A DNA stretch of 44,970 nucleotides from Acidobacteriota bacterium (GTDB taxonomy: Bacteria; Acidobacteriota; Holophagae; Acanthopleuribacterales; Acanthopleuribacteraceae): NCBI GenBank assembly GCA_030066195.1, contig JASJCB010000035.1, forward strand, positions 1-44,970, written 5' to 3'. Within the stretch, counting starts at the first letter, position 1. Each line of letters starts with the position of its first letter. The notes under the pieces are model-generated. The model was given only the letters and a program-made list of their open reading frames with translations, searched no databases and was not told the origin of the DNA. The position numbers were made by a program, and so were the translations under genes. Of this stretch, positions 17,401 to 27,400 are shown piece after piece.

Positions 17401-20400
17401 TGCAACCCGCGCCCGTGCAAAGCACCGCCGCCCCGACACCCGTGAGTGTCCCGGCAACCGTCGGCGGCAACCTGCCCGATGCCCTGCGCCTGACCCAACA
17501 ACACATGGCCGCCCTGCAAAAGTTGCAGGAGGAAACCGCGAAACTGCACCTCAAGTTCCTGGAAGGCCAGGAATTGGCGCAGCAGAACATGCGCGCCCTG
17601 ATGGAACAACAACGCGCCATGCTCTCCGGCGCGCCCATGCCGGTTTCGTCGATCCCCGCCCCCACCCCGGCGCCCGCGCCGCAGCCCGTTGCGGTACAGC
17701 CTCAGCCGGAGCCCGTCGAAACGGCTCCCGAACCTATCGCCCAAACGCAGGCAGTGCCGCAACCCGCCGATAACGTCGGCGAGGAACTGTTGACCATCGT
17801 CGCGGACAAAACCGGTTACCCCGCCGACATGCTGGAAATGGGTATGAGCCTGGACGCCGATCTGGGCATCGACAGCATCAAGCGCGTTGAAATTCTCAGC
17901 GCCCTTCAGGAAGCCATGCCCAACCTGCCCGCCGTTGAACCTGACCGCATGGGCGAATTGCAAACCCTTGCCGACATCGTCGCCTACTTGCGCGAGAAGG
18001 CAGGAACGGCCGAACCTGCCCCGGCCTCACCCGCGCCGGTCGCAAATGACGATGCGCTCACTGAAACGCTGTTGGCCATTGTCGCCGACAAAACCGGCTA
18101 TCCCGCCGACATGCTGGAAACCGGTATGAGCCTGGATGCGGATCTGGGCATCGACAGCATCAAACGCGTCGAAATACTCAGCGGTTTACAAGAAGCCATG
18201 CCGCAACTCCCCGCAGTGGAACCCGACCGTATGGGCGAATTACAAACCCTGGCCGATATCATCGCCTACCTGGACGCCGGAGCGCCGACACCTTCCGTCA
18301 CAACGACACAAGCCCCGTCCGTCGCGGGCGACCTGGTCCAAGAACAACTCATGGAAGTGGTCGCCGACAAAACCGGTTACCCCGTCGACATGCTGGAACC
18401 GGGCATGAGCCTGGACGCCGACCTGGGTATCGACAGCATCAAGCGCGTCGAAATCCTCAGCGCTCTCCAGGAAGCCGTGCCGAACCTGCCCGCCGTAGAA
18501 CCCGATCGTATGGGGCAATTACAGACTCTTGCCGATATCGTCGCCTATCTGACCGCCGGAACGCCTCTCTCCTCACCTGTCCCGGCGGAAACATCGGTGA
18601 CCACACCGATTGCTCCGGTCCTGCTGAACATTGTCGCCGACAAAACCGGCTACCCCGAGGACATGCTGGAACTGTCCATGGCTTTGGAAGAAGATCTGGG
18701 CATCGACAGCATCAAACGCGTTGAAATCCTCAGCGCATTGCAGGAAAGCATTCCCGGCCTGCCCGAGGTAAGCCCCGATCGCATGGCCGAAATCCGCACC
18801 ATCGAACAGATCGTTGCCTTCTTCGAGGATCAACAACCCGTGCCGGTCGCCGTGACCCAACCCGACTCCGCACCGGAACCGGTTGTGGAAGAAGGGGATA
18901 TCGTTCGCTCGGTGCTGGTCAAGGAAGCATACACGAGCACAGGCGAACCCCTTGAGCTCGCCAAATACCCGCTGTGGGTGGTCGACGATAACAGCCCGCA
19001 AACCCTCGCGCTGATCGAGCAACTGCGGATCAAAGGCCTGGACGCGCGCGGCATCGACCCGACAGCCCTCGATGTAGATGCAACTAAACTGAAACTGGCC
19101 GGACTCATCATCCCCGCTCCGCAACAGGGCGACCGCGACCGGTTCCTGGAACAAGCCCTATTGACGGTCCAATTGGCGGGACCCGCCCTGCGCGCCTCAG
19201 GCGGCCTGTTGGCAACCGTCTCCTATCTGGACGGTGCTTTCGGCCTCGATGGTTTGGATGAAAACGCAACCCCCGAGGACGGTGCTCTGGCCGGGTTGCT
19301 GAAGACGGCATCCCACGAATGGCCCGAGGTCACCTGCCGCGCCCTCGACGCCGCTCCCGGTACCGATCCCGCCGCCATTGCAGCGGAATTGCTGACCACC
19401 GGCCCCTTGGAACTGGGTATTGACGGCAATCAGCGCCTGGTCTTGACTCTTACGGAGCAACAAGTAACCTCGGCCGGCACAGCCCCGGTAGCCCAAGGCG
19501 ACCTGATCGTGATCACCGGCGGTGCTCGCGGCGTGACCGCCGAGGCTGCTCTGTCAATGGCCCGCGCCTGGCAACCCACGCTCCTCCTGCTGGGCCGTAG
19601 CGCTATGCCGGAGGAAAGCGAACCGGCCTGGCTGGTTGACCGGCATACCGAGGCCGATATCAAACGCGCCGTCCTGCAAAACAGCACCGAAAGCATGACC
19701 CCGCGCCAGGTAGGCGATGCCTGTCGGCGCATCCTGGCCGAGCGGGAGATCCGCGAGAACCTGGCTCGTATGCGCGCCGCCGGCGCCAATCCCGTTTACC
19801 GAAGCGTGGACCTGCGCGATGCGGACAGTGTCGGCGCGGTCGTCAGCGAGGCCCGCGCCCAATTCGGCCCCGTTCGCGGTTTGGTCCACGGGGCCGGCGT
19901 TCTGGCCGATCGCCTGATCGTCGACAAAACCGCGGAACAATTCCAAAAGGTCTACGGCACCAAGGTGGTTGGCCTGCGCAACCTGTTGCGGTGCGCCGGT
20001 GGGGATCTGCTCTTCGCCGCCTTCTTCTCGTCCTCCACGGGCCGCTTCGGCCGCAAAGGCCAGGTGGATTATGCCATGGCCAATGAGGTTCTGAACAAAA
20101 CCGCGCAGCAGTTGGCCGGAACCAAACCCGGCTGCCGCGTTGTCTCCGTCAACTGGGGCCCCTGGAAGGGCGGCATGGTCACCCCCGAACTGGAAAAAGT
20201 CTTTCAAAGCGAAGGCGTGGGCCTGATCCCGCTCCGCAAGGGCGCCGATTACCTGGTGGAGGAACTCTCCACTCCCGCCGGCCCCCGCGAGGTGGTTATC
20301 CTCGGCGAATCGGACATACCGCAACCCGTTGAAGAAAAACCGGCCGAACCGGCCATGGAACTCCTGCCCGCCTTCGACCTGACCCTGTCGCTTGACGAGT

Positions 20401-21200
20401 TCCCCTTCCTGCGCGATCACGTGATGCGCGGCAAAACGGTGGCGCCCATGGCCGTGATGGTGGAATGGCTGGCCCATGCGGCGCTGGTCACCAACCCGGG
20501 CTTTCGCTTCGGCGGCTTCAACGACCTGCGCGTCTTCAAGGGCATCGTCTACGAGGGCAGCCCTGTCGCATTGAACCTGTTCTCGGGTGAGTTCCGCAAC
20601 ACCGACGCGGGTTTCACGGCAACCGCCGCCCTGCGCATCAACGGCCGAGATCATGCACGCGCCGAGATCATGCTGACCGATATGCCGCTTCCCGCCGACG
20701 AGACGCGCCTTCACAGACCCGGCGGTTACGGCATGAGTCGAGATCGCGCGTATGAATTGCTGTTCCACGGTCCGCAACTCCAGGGCATCACCAACCTGGA
20801 CGGCCTGAGCGAACAGGGCGTCACCGCCGAGGTCAAACCGGCCCCGGCCCCCGCGGAGTGGGTCAAAAATCCCCTGCGCGGAAACTGGTTGGGTGAGCCC
20901 ATGGCCCTGGACTGCGCCTTCCAGATGATGATCCTGTGGTGCCGCGAGCATCGCGACAAGGCTTCGCTGCCCATGTCGGCCGGTTGTTACCGTCAGTTTC
21001 GGGCCTTCCCGCCGGAGGGTTGCCGCGTCACGGCTCAGATTACCGGGGAAACCGGCAACACGGTGCGCGCGGACATGGAGTTCCAGGATCGAAACGGCAA
21101 TCTGCTGGCGCGCCTGACCGATTACGAATGCATCATGGATGCAAACCTGGCCGAGGGTTTTAAACAAAACCGCCTGCCGGCAAACGCGCTACATTCCTAA
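14469..21200 (+). CDS. pfaA: PfaA-type synthase: KS-AT-ACP(x4)-KR-DH
   Basis: 2243 residues from a TTG start with AAGGAG 8 bases upstream, overlapping the pfaD stop. Domains in order: ketosynthase about 10-450 (Cys211 in DAACASA, EGHGTGT, GHTKAAAG); acyltransferase about 574-880 (Ser680 in GHSYGE); a Pro/Ala linker and a Gln-rich helix near 1000-1055; four acyl carrier domains with phosphopantetheine serines at 1136, 1230, 1323 and 1414 in LGIDSIKRVE; ketoreductase about 1675-1945 (GGARGVTAEAA, Tyr1868 in DYAMAN); and a PKS-type dehydratase about 1960-2230 (His1984 in HVMRGKTVAP, Asp2148 in LDCAFQ). All active residues are present. It elongates and processes acyl chains with PfaC and PfaD. 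The product could be a PUFA or another long-chain secondary lipid. The carrier domains need a phosphopantetheinyl transferase that is not in the window. Confidence 0.94.
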   Translation: MKQDQKVNEPLAIVGMACRFPKAEAPRHYWGNILNGTDCIEEIPETHWNADDYFDSDPKKPDMTYARRGGFLEKTEFYPLEYGLPPKAIEATDTSQLLGMVVAREALEDAGYGKGGKHLDRERTACILGVTGALELVIPLGARLGHPIWRKALREAGLDEEQTEQIVQKIADGYVPWQEMSFPGLLGNVAAGRIANSLDLGGTNCVSDAACASALSAVHLAALELWAGRADMVLTGGIDTFNDIFMYMCFSKTPALSPTGNSRPFDAAGDGTILGEGLGIIALKRLSDAERDGDRIYCVLRGLGSSSDGKGNAIYAPSAKGQMRALKRAYSTSGVTADTIELVEGHGTGTKVGDAIELSALQEVYRGQDAKPGYTALGSVKSQIGHTKAAAGIAGLMKAALALENKVLPPSIKVDQPLEALSDQDSPFYFSAGSRPWMPRKEHKRRAAVSAFGFGGSNFHAVLEEHKADKDHVDWDGQVQIAAFSADDRTGIQNQVRGFDGDLSWKKLRIACARGLQAFNPKAACRLLFVLERGKTDPCRIRDNALALLGKYADRKTWSSPEGIFYGEGEAPGKLGILFPGQGAQYVGMLRDLACRFPQMQRVLADVDRAFADTEDFGNGDRLSDLIFPLPAFDETTREEQSTRLRSTQNAQPAIGAVSIGALKVLNHFGVTPQAAAGHSYGEVTALCASERFDAEALYLLSRLRGKLMAEGEGDRGAMLAVRAPVPRVEELVTANKLDLVLANKNAPDQVVLSGSTREIERAAGVLKENRVQCKRLPVAAAFHSTLVAQASEPFRMQLREVAFPKNQIPVYSNTTAQPYPENAEEARELLATQLTKPVEFVKEIKNMVDDGVYTFLEVGPGARLTGLVKSILKDGDYEALAVDASSGKRNGAYDLAKVLAQLVALGYRADIALWEDSKRVTEAADVKHKGPAVEVNGANMMNPETKERAQRKLQPVVKKQAPAPAPVQKAPTPPAQVQPAPVQSTAAPTPVSVPATVGGNLPDALRLTQQHMAALQKLQEETAKLHLKFLEGQELAQQNMRALMEQQRAMLSGAPMPVSSIPAPTPAPAPQPVAVQPQPEPVETAPEPIAQTQAVPQPADNVGEELLTIVADKTGYPADMLEMGMSLDADLGIDSIKRVEILSALQEAMPNLPAVEPDRMGELQTLADIVAYLREKAGTAEPAPASPAPVANDDALTETLLAIVADKTGYPADMLETGMSLDADLGIDSIKRVEILSGLQEAMPQLPAVEPDRMGELQTLADIIAYLDAGAPTPSVTTTQAPSVAGDLVQEQLMEVVADKTGYPVDMLEPGMSLDADLGIDSIKRVEILSALQEAVPNLPAVEPDRMGQLQTLADIVAYLTAGTPLSSPVPAETSVTTPIAPVLLNIVADKTGYPEDMLELSMALEEDLGIDSIKRVEILSALQESIPGLPEVSPDRMAEIRTIEQIVAFFEDQQPVPVAVTQPDSAPEPVVEEGDIVRSVLVKEAYTSTGEPLELAKYPLWVVDDNSPQTLALIEQLRIKGLDARGIDPTALDVDATKLKLAGLIIPAPQQGDRDRFLEQALLTVQLAGPALRASGGLLATVSYLDGAFGLDGLDENATPEDGALAGLLKTASHEWPEVTCRALDAAPGTDPAAIAAELLTTGPLELGIDGNQRLVLTLTEQQVTSAGTAPVAQGDLIVITGGARGVTAEAALSMARAWQPTLLLLGRSAMPEESEPAWLVDRHTEADIKRAVLQNSTESMTPRQVGDACRRILAEREIRENLARMRAAGANPVYRSVDLRDADSVGAVVSEARAQFGPVRGLVHGAGVLADRLIVDKTAEQFQKVYGTKVVGLRNLLRCAGGDLLFAAFFSSSTGRFGRKGQVDYAMANEVLNKTAQQLAGTKPGCRVVSVNWGPWKGGMVTPELEKVFQSEGVGLIPLRKGADYLVEELSTPAGPREVVILGESDIPQPVEEKPAEPAMELLPAFDLTLSLDEFPFLRDHVMRGKTVAPMAVMVEWLAHAALVTNPGFRFGGFNDLRVFKGIVYEGSPVALNLFSGEFRNTDAGFTATAALRINGRDHARAEIMLTDMPLPADETRLHRPGGYGMSRDRAYELLFHGPQLQGITNLDGLSEQGVTAEVKPAPAPAEWVKNPLRGNWLGEPMALDCAFQMMILWCREHRDKASLPMSAGCYRQFRAFPPEGCRVTAQITGETGNTVRADMEFQDRNGNLLARLTDYECIMDANLAEGFKQNRLPANALHS

Positions 21201-21461
21201 TGGACGCCGTGAACGGCAATTACGGAGCACACGGTGGACATAGAGATCGGCACGAAGAATCATCAATTCCTCGCCTTTCCGTCTGTGATAGAAGCACCAC
21301 ACCTCGGAGAACCCGCTCTCTATGTCCACCATGTGCTCGGTAACCCCCCTGGGCGCGCACGCTGCCGGCGCGCATTTCCCACCAACTCGCCCCAAAAAGC
21401 ACGGTGGGAAAGCACAGGAAACAACGCGGAACAAAAAAACAAACTACATGAGGCCTGAAGC
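21201..21461. other. Intergenic region between pfaA and pfaC
   Basis: 260 bases without a gene. Besides the inverted repeat it carries a short copy of the dispersed GGGCGCGCACGC repeat (21345-21375) and an A-rich stretch (21429-21446). I see no clear promoter hexamers here, so read-through from the pfaD promoter is the simplest model. Confidence 0.5.
21225..21338. repeat. Inverted repeat between pfaA and pfaC
   Basis: Bases 21225-21250 and 21313-21338 are inverted copies matching at 24 of 26 positions (core GGTGGACATAGAG), separated by 62 bases. The RNA would form a strong hairpin in the only long gap within the pfa operon. It may be a small mobile element, an attenuator or an RNA-processing site. 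Confidence 0.7.
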
Positions 21462-21478
21462 TTGAAGCTTGAAGCTTG
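21456..21478 (+). repeat. Heptanucleotide repeat (TGAAGCT)x3 over the pfaC start
   Basis: Three exact copies of the 7-base unit and a partial fourth cover the only plausible pfaC start codon (TTG 21462). An ATG at 21448, just upstream, is out of frame and stops at 21463-21465. With a single unit, that ATG would read straight into the ketosynthase frame (ATG AGG CCT GAA GCT TGT). Confidence 0.75.
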
Positions 21479-24400
21479 TCCCCCCCAAGTCGCCATTGTT
21501 GGTATCGGCGCCGTATTCCCCTCCTCCCAGGACCTGAACCAGTTTTGGGATCATGTCAAAAACGGAATCAGCGTTGCGCGTGAGGTTCCCGAAGATCGTT
21601 GGCCGGTTGACCCGGACAAAGTCTTTGACCCGCAAAAACCCAAGGATGACAAGGTTTACAGCAAACGAGGCTGTTTCGTCGACGACGTTCGGTTGGACAC
21701 ATCGGACCTGAAGATCAGTGTCGCGGAATTGGAAGGCCTGGACCCGGTATTCATAACCGGTCTGACTGCCGCACAGGCAGCCTACCGCGATGCCCGCATG
21801 ACTCAAGTAGATCATGGGCGAACCGGCGTCATCATCGGCAATATCGTCCTGCCCACGGAGAAAGCCTCGGAACTTACCCGCGCCTGGCTGGGCCGCACGT
21901 TCACCGAACTGGTCGCCGGCGGCAACGCCGTGCACGACGAGGAATTGTCAGAGGACAGTCGCAATATCTACGCGGCAGGCCTGCCGGGAATACTGATTGC
22001 CAAGGCCCTGGATTTAGGCGGCGGCAGCTTTACCCTCGATGCCGCTTGCGCCAGCAGTCTCTACGCTTTGGCGCTTGCCGCCGAAGAACTAATCGCCGGG
22101 CGCGCCGACGCCATGATCACCGGCGGACTGTCCCGACCGGATTGCCTGTACACGCAAATGGGCTTCGCCCAACTGGGCGCTCTCAGCGCGAACGGACAAC
22201 CCCTGCCTTTCGACAAGAATGCCGACGGCCTGGTGGTGGGCGAAGGCGCGGGCATGGTGGTGCTTAAACGCTTGGAAGACGCCGTAGCCCACGGCGACCA
22301 TATCTACGGCGTATTGACAGGTTACGGTCTGGCCAACGACACCGACGGCAGCTTGCTGGCGCCCAGCAGCGAGGGCCAACTGCGCGCCATGCGTGCCGCC
22401 TACCGACGCGCCGGCTGGTCGCCCTCCGATGTGCAGTTGATCGAGTGCCATGCCACCGGCACGTTGTTGGGCGACCAGATAGAATTCGACAGCTTGCAAA
22501 GCCTGTGGGAAGGCGAAAGCGACGGTAGCGCGGTCATCGGTTCGGTCAAATCGAATGTGGGTCACCTGCTGACCGCTGCCGGATCCGCCGCGCTGATCAA
22601 GGTCCTGCTTGCCATGCGGGAACAAACCCTGCCGCCCACCGCAGGTTTCCAGGAACCGCCCCCCAAGATGAATCTGGACGAAAGCCCCTTCCGCGTACTC
22701 AGCCAGGCGGAACCATGGCCGAAGACCGACAAGCCGAGACGTGCGGCGGTCAGCGCATTCGGTTTCGGCGGCATCGACGCCCATGTACTTATCGAGGAAT
22801 GGCGTGACGCTCCGATCACTACGCCCGAGGAAACGCGACCCGCGCCGGCGGTGGCAATCATCGGCCTGGACACTCACTTCGGCCCATGGCGAGGCAAGGA
22901 AGCCCTGCGCCGCCTGCTTTACGGTGTGGACAAGCAAAAGCCGAGCGAACAAAACGCCGGTTGGGGCATGGAAGACAGCCGCTGGTACAACCACGAGGGT
23001 TTCGGTCGCTTGAAGAGCCACGGCATCGAAGAAATCGCGATTCCCTTCGGCCGCTACCGCATCCCGCCCAAAGAAATAACCGAAATGTTGCCTCAACAGT
23101 TACTCATGCTGCAAGCCGCTGCCGGCGCGCTTCAAGATGCGGGCTTGGAAAACACGTTGCGTAACGATGCCGGCATCATCGCGGGCATCGCCCTGGACAT
23201 GAACACGACCAACTTCCAAATGCGCTGGGTGCTTGAAGAACAAGCGCTTCGCTGGAACCGGGAATGGAACCTGGGCCTGGACGAACAGCAACTGTCTGAC
23301 TGGGTGCAACACTTGCGCGAGGCCCTGGGTCCGGCTCTCAACGCCAACCGAACCATCGGTGCGCTGGGTGGTATTGTGGCCAGCCGTGTCGCACGCGAAC
23401 TACGCTTCGGCGGCCCCAGCTTCACCGTCAGCAGCGAGGATCTCAGCGGCATCCACGCCCTGGAAACCGCCGTCCGCGCCCTCCAGCGGGGTGAACTGAA
23501 CCTGGCCGTTGCCGGTGCGGTCGACCTTGCCGCCGATGTACGCACGGCACACGCGGCCCGGCGTCTACGTCCTCAAAGAGGAGGACGCGTCAGCGGAGAC
23601 GGCGCAGCAGCCGTGGTATTGGAACGTTTGGACGACGCTTTGGCCAAGGGTCGCCGCATCTACGGCATCATTCGCGGCATGGGCCGAGCGGCAACGGCAG
23701 ACGAGGCGACCAACCTGGCTTTTGCCGAAGCGGACATCTCCGTCAACCGCACCGCCTACCTGCAATTAGACGGCATGGACCGCCCGCCCGCCCTGTTTCG
23801 TGACAACAAGCCCGCAACCGGTCAAGTCGCTGAATCAGTGGGCCATACAGGCGCGGCCTCAGCCTTCAACGCCGTGGTTGCGGCCTGCCTTGCCCTACAC
23901 GACCGAGTCATCCCCAAGGGTGCCGAGACGCACGCGTGGTTGAATAACCGCGCCTACGGCCCGCGTGTTGCGGCAGTCTCCGCGCGTGGTATAAAAGGCC
24001 AGGCCGCCCACCTGGTACTGGAAGGCAGCGAACAGGAAAACGTCCGCGAAGCGCCCCTGCTTCCCCCGACCACGCATCTATTCTATGTAGAAGGGAACGA
24101 TGCCCAAGAGTTGAACGCGGGTATCGCTGTCCTGGAAAGCGCCCTTCGGGCCCAAACCGACCTGAGCATCCTGGCGCATCAGGCCTGGCGCGCCCCAACG
24201 GATAAGCCCCGAACCCTGGCCCTGATCGCCGAGGATTCCGAGGAGTTGGGCGCTAACCTGCGCACCGCCCGCGAGGCGCTGACCACTTCGCCCCAAGACC
24301 CGACGGCACACGAAGCATTCGGCAAGTTATGCGCCGGAGAACGAGCCTTCTACAGCAATACGCCTTTCGGCGAAGAGGCCCGCATCGCCTTCGTTTTCCC

Positions 24401-27400
24401 CGGCTCCGGCAACCATTTCACCAACATGGGTCGGGACCTTTCCCTGGCCTGGCCTCACGTCTTCGAAGCCATGGACGCCAAAACCGGCTACTTCGCCGAA
24501 CAACTGTCGCCGGACGCTTTTTGGAACAATCAACCGGTGTCCTCAATAGACGACCACCGCAAGCTGTTATCCGGCCAGGTGGCCCTGGGCATCGCCTGTA
24601 GCGATATCGTGCGCGGCATGGGCATTCAACCCTCGGGCGCAATCGGTTACAGCCTGGGTGAAAGCGTGGCCATGTTCGCGTTGGATGCCTGGAAAGACCG
24701 GGACAGCATGCACTTACGCAGCCGCGACGGCGATCTATTCACCCGCGTCTACGGCGGTGAGTTGACGGCGGTTCGCGAAACCTGGGGATTGGCCGACGAC
24801 GAACCGGTCGCCTGGGAATTGGGCGTGGTCAACCGTACGGCCGAAGTAGTTCGCAAGGCCATGGAGAACATGCAGCGCGTCTACCTGCTGATCGTGAACA
24901 CCCACAGGGAATGCGTCATCGGCGGCGACCCGCCCGTTGTGCAAGCCCTGGTCCGCAAACTGCGTTGCGGTTATGTGAAACTGGACGGCGTCACCGCGGT
25001 CCACTGCGAGGTACTGGAACCCGCGGCCGAGCGCTACCGGGCACACCACCTCTTTGAAACCAATGCGCCCAAGGGAATTCGCTTCTACAGCGGCAACTGG
25101 GGCAAGTCCTACGAGGTCACCGCCGACAGCATCGCCGACAGTATCGCCGCCAATGCGCGCCACGGTCTGGACTGGCCCAAAACCATCGAGGCCGCCCACG
25201 CGGACGGCTTCAACGTCTTTGTGGAGATGGGGCCCGGCAACAGTTGCACCCGCATGATCAAACGCATCCTCAAAGACAAGCGTCATCTGGCTCAAGCGGT
25301 CTGTTACCAGGGTACCGACGGCGTTACCGGCATGTTGCGCCTGGTCGGCAGGTTCCTGGCCGAGCGCATCCCGGTCGGCCCGAATTACCCGCTTGCTCCG
25401 CTGCCGGAGCTATCCAAGGACCCGGAACGCGCGCTTCGCGTCCCCGTGGGCGGGAAACCCTTCCAACCGCCAAAACCACCTGCGCCAAAACAGGCCGAAC
25501 CGACCGTATCTCCGAAGCCCGCTCCCCGCCCGGCTCCGATCACAGCCGCTCCGAAACCGGCAGCCGCGCCGGCCGTTCCGCAACCCGCGATAATCGGCGC
25601 CGGGGAAGATCTGGTCCCAAGCATGACAGCCGCCCTAAGCGCCGGGACCAAAGCCCATGAGGCATTCCTCCGCTTCTCGCAAAACTCGGCCGCCGCCATG
25701 AACGAAACCCTCGCCTGGCAAATGGACGTGATGAACGGCACGCCGCCGGAGCAGATCGCCCAAGCTGAAACGCCGACACCTGTCATTCCGACAACCGGCG
25801 GCGCCAAACCCAAGCCGCCCGTCCAACGCCCGATCTACAACGGACCCAAGCCTTTTATGGACCGCGATGCCTGTCTGACCTTCGCTGTCGGCCGCATCGG
25901 CGATGTACTGGGCCCCGAATTCGCTCCCATCGATGCCCACCCCACCCGCGTGCGCCTGCCGGACGAGCCGCTGATGCTGGTAGACCGCATTATGGACGTG
26001 GGCGGCGAACGCATGCAATCGGGTTACGTCATCACCGAACACGACGTGCTGCCGGGCGCCTGGTATCTGGACTGCGGTCGTATTCCCACCTGCATCGCCG
26101 TGGAAGCCGGCCAGGCCGATTTGTTTCTCGCCGGGTACCTGGGCATCGACTTCGAAACCAGAGGTAAAGCCGTCTACCGACTGCTTGACGCCGTGGTGAC
26201 CTTTCACCGCGACTTGCCGGGCGCCGGCGAGACCATTCACTACGATATCAAGATCGAACGCTTCTTCCGCCAGGGCGCTACCTGGCTGTTCCGCTTCAGC
26301 TTTGAAGGTTCGGTGAACGGTGAACCGCTGCTGACCATGCGCGACGGCTGTGCCGGCTTCTTCAGCGAGGAAGAACTGGCAGCCGGCAAGGGTATCGTGC
26401 AAACCGAATTGCAGAAACGACCCATGCCGGGCAAACGCCCGGAGGACTGGCGGACTTTCGTACCCATGAGCGTGGAATCATATAGCGAGGCGCAAATCGA
26501 CCGACTGCGGCAGGGCGATTTGGCAGGCTGCTTCGGGGAGTTGTTCGCGAATTTGCCCCTGAAAAACCCGCTGGGCATCCCTGGCGGCGCCATGAGCCTG
26601 GTGGACCGGGTCACGCACCTGGAACCGGGCGGCGGTCGCTTCGGCCTGGGCTTCATTCGCGCCGAGGCGGATATCCATCCGCAAGACTGGTTTATCGTTT
26701 GTCACTTCACCGACGACCGCGTCATGCCGGGCACCTTAATGTATGAATGTTGCTTGCACACGTTGCGCATCTACCTGCTGCGCATGGGCTGGGTGGGCGA
26801 AGCGGACGAGGTGGTCTGCCATCCGGTAATCGGTCAGGGCGGACGCCTGAAATGTCGCGGCCAGGTTTTGGAAACTACTGAGACTGCAACCTATGAGGTA
26901 ACCATCAAGGAACTGGGTTACGCACCGGAACCCTACGCCGTGGTGGATGCCATGATGTACGCGGACAAAAAACCCATCGTCGAAATCGAGGGCATGTCTA
27001 TCCGCTTGCAAGGACTGACAAGGGAACGGTTAAACCGGATCTGGTCGAACGCCGCACCGGTCCCCTCCCCTACCCTGTCGCCGCGAACCGAATGGTTCAC
27101 TCGCGAACAGATTCTGGCTTATGCGATCGGCAACCCCTCCGAATGCTTCGGCGATCGATACAAGATCTTCGACAGCGGACGCATTCTGGCCCGACTGCCC
27201 GGACCTCCGTTCATGTTCGTCGATCGGGTCACCGAGGTAAACCACGAGCCCTGGCTGATGAAAGCGGGCGGAACGGTCACGGCGGAATACGATATCCCAA
27301 GCGGGGAATGGTATTTCGATGCGAACCGCCAGGAGAGTATGCCGTTCGTGGTGCTGCTGGAAATTGCATTGCAACCCTGCGGTTTCTTTGCGGCCTATAT

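Noticed and set aside
19554..21167. Long open frame on the - strand (537 codons) antisense to pfaA
   Set aside because: It mirrors the codon bias of the GC-rich megasynthase gene, has no recognisable domain and lies opposite conserved KR and DH motifs.
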